Shown here piece by piece: positions 1 through 5,608 of a stretch of DNA of 13,851 nt (position 1 is the first letter of the stretch; each line of letters starts with the position of its first letter). This DNA is from JBFMHD01 sp040752395 [NCBI: Candidatus Hydrogenedentota bacterium] (GTDB lineage Bacteria; JBFMHD01): assembly GCA_040752395.1 (NCBI GenBank), contig JBFMHD010000060.1, positions 1-13,851 of the forward strand, written 5' to 3'. The position numbers and the translations under genes are program-made. The notes beneath the pieces were generated by a model. It was given only the letters and a program-made list of their open reading frames with translations, searched no databases and was not told where the DNA came from.

Positions 1-1
1 A

Positions 2-1312
2 GGACCAACAGTAACACAATTCGAAGTACAGGTAACACCAGGAACAAAATTAAGCAACCTCACTGCACGCTCAGGCGAGATTGCTTATGCTATGGCTTGC
101 TCGAGTGTTAGGATTGAAGCGCCTATCCCTGGTAAAACCGCTATTGGTATAGAGATACCCAATAAAGAAAAAATTACGGTAAATTTAAGAGAGCTTATTG
201 ATAAAGATGAGTTCAGAAAGAATGAGGGTAAATTATTTTTTACCCTGGGAAAAAGTATAAATGGGATACCACAGTATGCAAATTTAGAACAGATGCCGCA
301 TTTATTAATAGCCGGTGCAACTGGTAGCGGTAAGAGTGTATGTATTCATACTATAATAATGTCTATACTATATCGTGCGCGACCGGATGAGGTGAAGATG
401 GTGTTGATTGATCCTAAGATGGTTGAACTTAAAATTTATAATGGGATACCGCATCTTGTGCATCCAGTAGTAACTGACCCGCGTAAAGCAGCCCGCGCAT
501 TAAAATGGGCGGTTAATGAAATGGATAGTAGATACAGACTTTTTGCTGAGGTCGGTGCACGAGATATAAGAAGTTATAATTTAATGGAGAAACCAAAAAC
601 AATTAGACGAATTGATGGTACGGAGCTGGATGTACGCTCAAAACTACCATATATAGTTGTTATTGTTGACGAACTCGCTGATTTAATGGTTGTGTCGAGC
701 AAAGATTGTGAAGATGCTGTGATGAGACTCTCGCAGATGGCACGTGCTGTCGGCATCCATCTTGTGCTTGCTACACAGAGACCGAGTGTCGATGTTGTCA
801 CAGGTGTGATTAAAGCAAATCTGCCTTATAGAATAGCATTCTCTGTATTATCAAAAGTTGATTCAAGAACAATACTTGATAGAGATGGCGCTGATAAGCT
901 TCTGGGGCTAGGTGATATGCTGTATCTTGCAGGCGATAGACCACAAGCTATAAGAATTCAGGGCGCATACATCTCGCCACAGGAAGTGCAACGTATTATA
1001 GATTTTATAACTGACCAGGGGTTCGGTCAAACCACAGAGGATATATTTGTTTCAAAACTTACAGACCCAAATGAGAACGTTGTCTTAGATGATGATTTAG
1101 GTGATGATGAAGAATTATTTGAGGATGCGTTTGCTCTCTGTAAACAGGCAGGTTATGCATCTACCTCGCTTATACAACGTAGATTGCGGATAGGGTATAA
1201 TCGGGCTGCAAGGTTAGTTGATATAATGGAAGCAAGGGGGCTTATAGGCCCAGCTGATGGCGCAAGACCAAGAAAAATTCTTATTTCCTCTGAGAAAGAG
1301 ACGAATTTTTGA
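2..1312 (+). CDS. ftsK: DNA translocase FtsK/SpoIIIE, C-terminal part (5' end outside window)
   Basis: The reading frame is open from the first complete codon at position 2, so the gene starts upstream; the ATG at 92 is internal because family-typical sequence (GPTVTQFEVQVTPG) precedes it. 436 residues are visible. The Walker A motif GATGSGKS is at 314-337 and the Walker B strand VVIVDEL has its Asp at 668-670. QMARAVGIHLVLATQRPSVD follows, a hallmark of the FtsK motor. After an acidic linker (about 1084-1125) comes a winged-helix gamma domain (about 1126-1300, with SLIQRRLRIGYNRAARLVD), which in this family reads KOPS/SRS-like polar DNA sequences. FtsK is a septum-located hexameric ATP-driven pump that moves chromosome ends through the closing division site and activates XerCD. 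The N-terminal membrane segments cannot be assessed. The motor looks intact. Confidence 0.96.
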   Translation, partial: GPTVTQFEVQVTPGTKLSNLTARSGEIAYAMACSSVRIEAPIPGKTAIGIEIPNKEKITVNLRELIDKDEFRKNEGKLFFTLGKSINGIPQYANLEQMPHLLIAGATGSGKSVCIHTIIMSILYRARPDEVKMVLIDPKMVELKIYNGIPHLVHPVVTDPRKAARALKWAVNEMDSRYRLFAEVGARDIRSYNLMEKPKTIRRIDGTELDVRSKLPYIVVIVDELADLMVVSSKDCEDAVMRLSQMARAVGIHLVLATQRPSVDVVTGVIKANLPYRIAFSVLSKVDSRTILDRDGADKLLGLGDMLYLAGDRPQAIRIQGAYISPQEVQRIIDFITDQGFGQTTEDIFVSKLTDPNENVVLDDDLGDDEELFEDAFALCKQAGYASTSLIQRRLRIGYNRAARLVDIMEARGLIGPADGARPRKILISSEKETNF

Positions 1313-1500
1313 TCAAAACATATCTATCATAGCTATATCAGTGGATTCAACACGCGTGAAAAGCAGACTGTATCACATTGAAAGCCTTTTTGTTGGTCAT
1401 AATTAGTCGAAGTATCAGAAAAACGGCGAAAACCGGGACGGTGCAAATTTATTTGTCTTTTGAAAACCAGTGTCTAAATTACAGAACCATGATACAAATA
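1313..1500. other. Non-coding spacer after ftsK
   Basis: I see no supported gene here. The spacer holds a short perfect palindrome CACGCGTG at 1351-1358 and a GC-richer patch at about 1430-1445 (ACCGGGACGGTGC). That patch resembles, from memory only, sequences seen beside REP-type repeats. I find no convincing intrinsic terminator for ftsK. Confidence 0.4.
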
Positions 1501-1521
1501 TCTTGACTGAATAGGTCAAGA
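1501..1521. promoter_or_regulatory. Operator-like dyad over the coaD promoter
   Basis: There are perfect 7-bp inverted arms, TCTTGAC at 1501-1507 and GTCAAGA at 1515-1521, separated by 7 bp. The left arm contains most of the proposed -35 box and the right arm lies in the -35/-10 spacer. A dimeric repressor bound here would block polymerase. The regulator is unknown, and the dyad could be chance. Confidence 0.4.
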
Positions 1522-1531
1522 GAGATACCAT
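1503..1531 (+). promoter_or_regulatory. Candidate sigma70-like promoter for coaD-pta
   Basis: TTGACT (1503-1508) is followed after 17 bp by TACCAT (1526-1531). This gives 5/6 and 4/6 matches to the vegetative consensus with ideal spacing. The predicted transcription start, at about 1538, lies just before the GGAG at 1543-1546 and leaves a very short leader before the TTG start at 1556. Confidence 0.5.
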
Positions 1532-1555
1532 TACTTTTAATTGGAGATGATTAAC

Positions 1556-2080
1556 TTGAGTAAAGCTATATATCCTGGAAGTTTTGATCCGCCAACATTG
1601 GGACACCTCGATATAATTTACAGAGCAAGCAGGATATTTGGTAGTTTAGTAATCGGTGTTGTCGAAAATCCAGCGAAGAACGCTTTGTTTTCTTTAGAAG
1701 AAAGGGTTTCCTTGATAAAGAAAGAGGTTAAATCTTTAAAAAATGTAAGTGTTTGCAGTTTCAATGGTTTACTTGTAGATTTTGTAAGAAAAAAAGGATG
1801 TAATGTAGTAATAAGAGGGTTGAGATTTGTTTCTGATTTTGAAGCAGAGTTCCAGATGACTCTGATGAATAAAAAATTATATCCACAACTTGAAACTGTC
1901 TTTATTTTTACTGATGAGAAATATTCGTATATCAGTTCAAGCCTTGTAAAAGAGGTGGCTTCATTTGGTGGTAATATAGATGAGTTTGTAAGTAAAAATG
2001 TTAAAAATGCGCTTGCTAAAAAAAGAAGATTGTTAATAGGAGAAAGAAGAGATGGGAGTCTTGGACGATATACTGAGTAA
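1556..2080 (+). CDS. coaD: Phosphopantetheine adenylyltransferase CoaD
   Basis: This enzyme transfers AMP from ATP to 4'-phosphopantetheine to give dephospho-CoA, the penultimate step of CoA synthesis in the cytosol. The nucleotidyltransferase signature YPGSFDPPTLGH, with the (T/H)xGH motif, is at residues 6-17. VVIRGLRFVSDFE is near residues 84-96 and YSYISSSLVKEV at 123-134, all as in E. coli CoaD. I chose the TTG at 1556 because GGAG at 1543-1546 sits 9 nt upstream and the protein then begins MSKAIYPG, in register with known CoaDs. The in-frame TTG at 1541 and ATG at 1547 lie before or right at this ribosome site. At 174 aa it is slightly long (family about 160); the extra is a basic tail encoded where it overlaps pta. 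Confidence 0.95.
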   Translation: MSKAIYPGSFDPPTLGHLDIIYRASRIFGSLVIGVVENPAKNALFSLEERVSLIKKEVKSLKNVSVCSFNGLLVDFVRKKGCNVVIRGLRFVSDFEAEFQMTLMNKKLYPQLETVFIFTDEKYSYISSSLVKEVASFGGNIDEFVSKNVKNALAKKRRLLIGERRDGSLGRYTE

Positions 2081-3041
2081 AGCAAAGAAAGACAAGAAAA
2101 GAATAATTTATTCTGAAAGTAATGAACCACGCATATTAAAGGCATCAAGAAAAGCTATGGATGATGGGGTCATTGAACAGGCGATTTTAGTAGGAGAAAA
2201 AAATAGTATTGAAAAAGCCTGTAAAGATAATGATGTATCATTGAAAGGCTATGAAATTATTGAACCACAAAATGATAGTGATTTTAACAAACTCGCACAG
2301 GAATTATATCACTTAAGAAAGCATAAAGGGATGACAGAAGATGAAGCTGTTAATTTAAGTAAAACATCGTTAATTTATGCCAATTTACTTTTAAGGAGCG
2401 GTCGGGGTGATGGGATTGTTACAGGGAGTGTTACAACAACTGGTGATGTGGTAAAAGCAGCTGTGACCATAGTTAAACCACGTGAAGGAGTAAAGGCTGT
2501 GTCAAGCTGTTTTATAATGGAAACACCTAATTGTCACTATGGTAATGTCTATATATTTGCTGATGCTGGCGTTATACCAAATCCTGACCCTGAACAATTG
2601 TCTGATATCGCAATAGCAAGTTATGGGTTATATAATAAACTTATCGGCGGTGACGCTGTTATAGCTTTTTTATCATTCTCAACAAAAGGGAGTGCAGAAC
2701 ACGAGCACGTAGATAAAGTTAAAAAAGCTTATGAGATTTTTAAAAGTAAATATCCAGAGATACCAGCTGATGGTGAACTACAGGGAGATGCAGCTATAGT
2801 ACCTGATGTCGGCAAACGAAAAGCACCGGAAAGTAAATTTGCAGGTAAAGCGAATATCTTAATATTCCCTGACCTCGATGCAGCTAATATCTGTTACAAA
2901 CTTGTTGAACGTATGGGTGGGGCAAAAGCACTGGGACCAATTTTGCAGGGGCTATCAAAACCTGTGAATGATTTATCACGAGGTTGCAGTGTTTCTGATA
3001 TTTATGGTGTTACCGCCATAACCTCACTACTTGCTGATTAA
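2052..3041 (+). CDS. pta: Phosphate acetyltransferase (short, single-domain Pta)
   Basis: Pta interconverts acetyl-CoA plus phosphate with acetyl phosphate plus CoA, usually paired with acetate kinase, which is not in this window. The 329-aa length is that of the single-domain form without an N-terminal regulatory extension. Matching blocks are RIIYSESNEPRILKA near residues 17-31, RKHKGMT at 89-95, GSVTTTGDVVK at 126-136, NPDPEQLSDIAIAS in the middle, and FPDLDAANICYK then LSRGCSVSD near the end. Ser309, Arg310 and Asp316 coincide in number and context with catalytic residues described for the Methanosarcina thermophila enzyme. Lys136 stands where most Ptas have Arg. Start: AGGAGA at 2038-2043 lies 8 nt before ATG 2052, inside coaD, giving a 29-bp overlap and likely translational coupling. 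A phosphate butyryltransferase is less likely. Confidence 0.9.
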   Translation: MGVLDDILSKAKKDKKRIIYSESNEPRILKASRKAMDDGVIEQAILVGEKNSIEKACKDNDVSLKGYEIIEPQNDSDFNKLAQELYHLRKHKGMTEDEAVNLSKTSLIYANLLLRSGRGDGIVTGSVTTTGDVVKAAVTIVKPREGVKAVSSCFIMETPNCHYGNVYIFADAGVIPNPDPEQLSDIAIASYGLYNKLIGGDAVIAFLSFSTKGSAEHEHVDKVKKAYEIFKSKYPEIPADGELQGDAAIVPDVGKRKAPESKFAGKANILIFPDLDAANICYKLVERMGGAKALGPILQGLSKPVNDLSRGCSVSDIYGVTAITSLLAD

Positions 3042-3043
3042 TA

Positions 3044-3069
3044 CCACATCATCATTGTTGATGTAGTGG
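3044..3069. terminator. Stem-loop between convergent pta and ABC permease genes
   Basis: Eleven stem positions (3044-3054 with 3059-3069) have two central mismatches and a TTGT loop, immediately after the pta stop. No run of T follows on either strand, so an intrinsic terminator is only possible. Its place between convergent genes fits transcript-end or 3'-protection roles. Confidence 0.35.
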
Positions 3070-3092
3070 CGAATAATTATTTGCTACTACTC

Positions 3093-4388
3093 TTAAAGAA
3101 AATATGTCTCAAGAAAAGCTGAAATAATCAATAAAGGGAAGAGTATAATTAAATAAAGATAGTAACGTTTAAGTAACGGGATACCAGCATTTAGAAAACC
3201 AGGATTTTTATCTGAAAATACTTTTAAACCTGTTTCGGTTGATAGTATCATTAAAAATATAAATAGCGGGATCTCTACAATGAGAAACAGAATATTTTTA
3301 GGGAACAAGGGTATGAAAACAGAGACTGTTAATAAATTTGTTTGAGTATTATTAAGTGTAGAAAATATTAATATCCCTGTGATAACACCTGTAAAGAAGG
3401 ATGAAACACAGGGTATAACACCAAAACTTATTAAAGACAGGATTCCAAGCGCAATAAAAGCTCTGATATTATGTTTCAGGATCGCATAAAATATATTGAT
3501 TTTACTAATAGAGCTGCTATAGGATAAAATATCAGGGGTTATATCGTTAAGATACAGATATGCGATTGTTCCTACAAAGCCTATTATAGATGAGATTAGA
3601 ACAATAGAGATTGAAGATTTCGAGATATTTTTTATAGAAATATTTTTTAGGAATAAATTCTTTAAAAAACTAAGCTCATTTTTGAAAATAATCTGGTCTT
3701 CACGATTAAATGTTTTTAGACCAAGACATATAAATAAAAGGGCATACAAAAAAATAGATATTATATAACAGGCAAGCAATTTTAATCTACCTGTATATAA
3801 TAGATAGCTTTCAAGTCCGAGAAGCAGGGTTCCGGGTAAAATAACAAGGCTGCTTGCAACGTTTGCTGCTCTTATGGTTGATGTACCGATTGAAATAATA
3901 CACGATGAAGAGACAAGAAGAACGGATTTGATTAATAAAAGTGTAAAAATAAGAAGAATATAAGGCTGATACGGCAGGCTTAAATTATAAAACAATGTTA
4001 AAACATAGAATAGCAAAAGAGAGCATAAACCCAGTGTTGCAGGTATAATGAATGCTGAGAAGAGTTTTGAGATATAAAGTTCTTTTTCTGATACAGGCAG
4101 AGATAAAAGTATCTCAAAAGTCTTTCTTTCTTTTTCGCCTACGAAACTTTCAAGTGCAATCGGGATAGTTAATGAGAGCGGGAAACTCGATACAAACAAA
4201 AAACAAAGGTAATAAAGTTTTTTAAGTGGTATCTCATAAACAGGCTCTGTGAATAAAACAAAAAGTATATTAATAAATGTTACTGCCAAACAGGGAACGA
4301 ATATACACATCAGTATTGAGGGCAGACTTAATCTTATATCGCTGAAAAATTCTTTCAACTCTTTATAAATAATAACTCTGTTTAACAT
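3093..4388 (-). CDS. ABC-2 type permease with C-terminal SpoIIM-like (DUF95) domain
   Basis: This is a 431-aa polytopic inner-membrane protein with about 11-12 hydrophobic segments. Residues 1-225 look like an ABC-2 export permease: membrane spans near 21-47, 58-79, 109-133, 142-167, 176-196 and 204-224, with the cytoplasmic coupling segment EKERKTFEILLSLPVSEKEL at 85-104. A charged linker (225-258) leads to a second unit, 259-431, that reads as SpoIIM/DUF95: a span at 259-280, then FYAILKHNIRAFIALG (300-315), FFTGVITG (331-338), a PKNILFLIVEIP block (363-374), TETGLKVF (384-391) and a terminal span ending AFLETYFL. These match the SpoIIM pattern of NN..., FxNGxxLG, PHGxxExPA, aGL and a closing acidic residue. 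The partner ATPase is encoded upstream at 4580-5425. The substrate is unknown. No clear ribosome site precedes the ATG, so the start is provisional. Confidence 0.75.
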   Translation of the reverse strand: MLNRVIIYKELKEFFSDIRLSLPSILMCIFVPCLAVTFINILFVLFTEPVYEIPLKKLYYLCFLFVSSFPLSLTIPIALESFVGEKERKTFEILLSLPVSEKELYISKLFSAFIIPATLGLCSLLLFYVLTLFYNLSLPYQPYILLIFTLLLIKSVLLVSSSCIISIGTSTIRAANVASSLVILPGTLLLGLESYLLYTGRLKLLACYIISIFLYALLFICLGLKTFNREDQIIFKNELSFLKNLFLKNISIKNISKSSISIVLISSIIGFVGTIAYLYLNDITPDILSYSSSISKINIFYAILKHNIRAFIALGILSLISFGVIPCVSSFFTGVITGILIFSTLNNTQTNLLTVSVFIPLFPKNILFLIVEIPLFIFLMILSTETGLKVFSDKNPGFLNAGIPLLKRYYLYLIILFPLLIISAFLETYFL

Positions 4389-4405
4389 ATCTAACTATAA
4401 TAATC

Positions 4406-4449
4406 AGGCTTCGGACTTCGGGCTCTTCTGGCTTCAGGCTACGGGCTAC
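4406..4449. repeat. Heptanucleotide array, consensus NGGCTWC
   Basis: Six consecutive units fall in a 7-nt register (one is 9 nt): AGGCTTC at 4406, GGACTTC at 4413, a 9-nt variant at 4420, TGGCTTC at 4429, AGGCTAC at 4436 and GGGCTAC at 4443. The array lies between the ABC ATPase and permease genes and supplies the left half of the adjacent hairpin. Confidence 0.7.
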
Positions 4450-4484
4450 AGCCAGCTGGAGCCTGTAGTCTGTATCCTGAAGCC
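4430..4484. repeat. Long hairpin built from inverted heptanucleotide units
   Basis: Arms 4430-4451 and 4463-4484 are inverted copies with 19/22 identity. Two of the three differences become G-U pairs if the plus strand is transcribed and C-A mismatches if the minus strand is. The 11-nt loop contains the palindrome CCAGCTGG. The right arm consists of heptads at 4465, 4472 and 4479 in the opposite orientation to those at 4406-4449. The surrounding genes are on the minus strand, so the mRNA would carry this structure between the ATPase and permease cistrons. No T-run follows, so a processing, stability or pausing role is more likely than termination. Confidence 0.7.
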
Positions 4485-4511
4485 AACTTATCATCTTATG
4501 CTTTCTTCATT

Positions 4512-4560
4512 CATTTTACATTTTACAATTTACAATTTCCAATCTTCAATTCTCAATTCG
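4512..4560. repeat. AT-rich heptanucleotide array, consensus CAWTTYW
   Basis: Seven units are in perfect 7-nt phase, with C at 4512, 4519, 4526, 4533, 4540, 4547 and 4554. They run from CATTTTA through CAATTTA to CAATTCT and drift gradually in sequence. No open frame or promoter explains it. It belongs to the same intergenic block as the GC-richer array and hairpin. Confidence 0.65.
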
Positions 4561-4578
4561 ACATTCAAAAGAATGTCG
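4559..4578. terminator. Perfect short hairpin just after the ABC ATPase stop codon
   Basis: Arms CGACATTC (4559-4566) and GAATGTCG (4571-4578) enclose AAAA. On the minus strand the hairpin begins one base after the ATPase stop codon (TAG, 4582-4580) and has a TTTT loop. The following sequence, AATTGAG, lacks a T-run, so it is a stem-loop at a cistron end rather than a textbook terminator. It could alternatively be the edge of the repeat block. Confidence 0.45.
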
Positions 4579-4579
4579 C

Positions 4580-5425
4580 CTAAGGTGTCGTGAATTTAAA
4601 GAAGTTTTTAAGTAAATCTTTTCTTGCCGGTTCTATACCCACTGGGAAAATATCTTCTTTGTAATATTTTTTTAGAATATCAGGGATCTCATTGTGATAA
4701 TTTTTTATAAAATAATTTTTTATATAATCTGAAAATTCAAAACTATAATGTATGTTATTTTTTAATAAATAAAGGAATTCCTGTTTTGTGCCCTGAAATA
4801 TTTTTTTACCTGATTTAATTAAAACCAATTCATCAGCGAGATGAAATATCTCATCAAGATTATGACTTGCAACAAGCACATAACAATCCCTGCTAACATC
4901 TCTAATTAAATCACGGATACAGACAGCACTTTCAGGATCAAGTGTGCTTGTGGGCTCATCAAGAAAAAGAAAAAGGGGTTTATGCTGTAAAACCCGTATA
5001 ATTGAGACTTTCTGTGACATACCTTTTGAGAAACTGCCAAGCTGTGCGTTTTTGTATTCAGTTAAAGAAGTTTTATCTAAGAGATATTCACGAAAAGAAA
5101 GATGCTCTTTGTCTCTCTTTGAATATATTGATAAAAAGATGTCAAGATACTCACTTAAAGTGAACCTGTCATAATATGAAGAAAATTCACTTAAGAAGCC
5201 TATGGTTCGCCGAAAAGCGTTATCATAGCTTAGAATCTCTTCATTTAAATATATAGCCCCAGAATCAGGAACATATAGACCTGTAAGTAAACGCAAGAGA
5301 GTAGTTTTACCTGCACCATTTGGACCAACAACAACATTTAAACTACCCTTATTTAAATTAAAAGACAACGCGTTAAGAACTCTATTTGTTATGAGAAATT
5401 TGGTAACTGAGTTGACCCTTAACAT
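4580..5425 (-). CDS. ABC transporter ATP-binding protein
   Basis: This 281-aa nucleotide-binding subunit powers the permease encoded next on the same strand. Walker A GPNGAGKTT is at residues 34-42. The Q-loop region GFLSEFSSYYDRFT (77-90) has Glu where many families have Gln, as is common in CcmA/NatA-like proteins. The signature SFSKGMSQK (131-139) is the variant typical of that export group. Walker B LFLFLDEP is at 151-158, the D-loop STLDPES at 160-166 and the H-loop His at 188. The last 60 residues, lysine- and aromatic-rich, form an extra C-terminal domain I cannot assign. The ATG at 5425 has no good ribosome site, but family alignment (LRVNSVTKFL) starts here. The gene is divergent from the TPR/lipid A operon. 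Confidence 0.9.
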   Translation of the reverse strand: MLRVNSVTKFLITNRVLNALSFNLNKGSLNVVVGPNGAGKTTLLRLLTGLYVPDSGAIYLNEEILSYDNAFRRTIGFLSEFSSYYDRFTLSEYLDIFLSIYSKRDKEHLSFREYLLDKTSLTEYKNAQLGSFSKGMSQKVSIIRVLQHKPLFLFLDEPTSTLDPESAVCIRDLIRDVSRDCYVLVASHNLDEIFHLADELVLIKSGKKIFQGTKQEFLYLLKNNIHYSFEFSDYIKNYFIKNYHNEIPDILKKYYKEDIFPVGIEPARKDLLKNFFKFTTP

Positions 5426-5525
5426 TTAATACCCAAGAAAGAATAAGATAGACCCAATACTAATGATTACAAAGATACTTACTACCTATAACTGAGGAAT
5501 TAGCCACGGGGTATCATAAAAACAA

Positions 5526-5555
5526 TTGACCTTCCTACAATAAAAAACATATTAT
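5526..5555 (+). promoter_or_regulatory. Strong candidate sigma70-like promoter for the TPR/lipid A operon
   Basis: TTGACC (5526-5531) and TATTAT (5550-5555) are 18 bp apart, each with five of six consensus bases. The expected transcription start is near 5562, about 47 nt before the ATG at 5609. This supports that start and argues against an in-frame upstream extension. Confidence 0.6.
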
Positions 5556-5608
5556 TAAAAGATAAAAGTAGGGTCAAGAAAGAAGAAGAAAAAAGACAGG
5601 AGTTATTT

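Noticed and set aside
574-801. Minus-strand 75-aa open frame inside ftsK
   Set aside because: It is an antisense shadow of the conserved FtsK motor with no recognisable domain.
1322-1340. Imperfect ATAT...ATAT dyad after ftsK as a terminator
   Set aside because: The pairing is broken by bulges, the stem is entirely AT-rich and no T-run follows.
1430-1445. CCGGGACGGTGC-containing patch that resembles sequence near REP-associated elements
   Set aside because: It is a single short match recalled from memory, with no paired hairpin, second copy or RayT transposase in the window.
1618-2148. 176-aa open frame on the minus strand
   Set aside because: It lies opposite coaD and the start of pta, both of which have clear family motifs; it has no recognisable motif of its own and is best explained as an antisense shadow.
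3093-5425. The ABC pair as a NatAB sodium or a lipoprotein (LolCDE) exporter
   Set aside because: The permease lacks the LolC/E periplasmic MacB-like domain, and the SpoIIM-like second half does not match NatB, so no substrate can be named.
5428-5480. Minus-strand promoter for the ABC ATPase (TTGTAA, 16 bp, TATCTT)
   Set aside because: The -10 and -35 boxes are poor matches and would leave almost no leader, so they are not distinguishable from AT-rich background.
5504-5608. Open frame continuing upstream of the TPR gene that could encode 35 extra N-terminal residues
   Set aside because: It has no ATG, GTG or TTG in frame. A good promoter (5526-5555) lies inside it, and AGGAG is correctly placed before ATG 5609.
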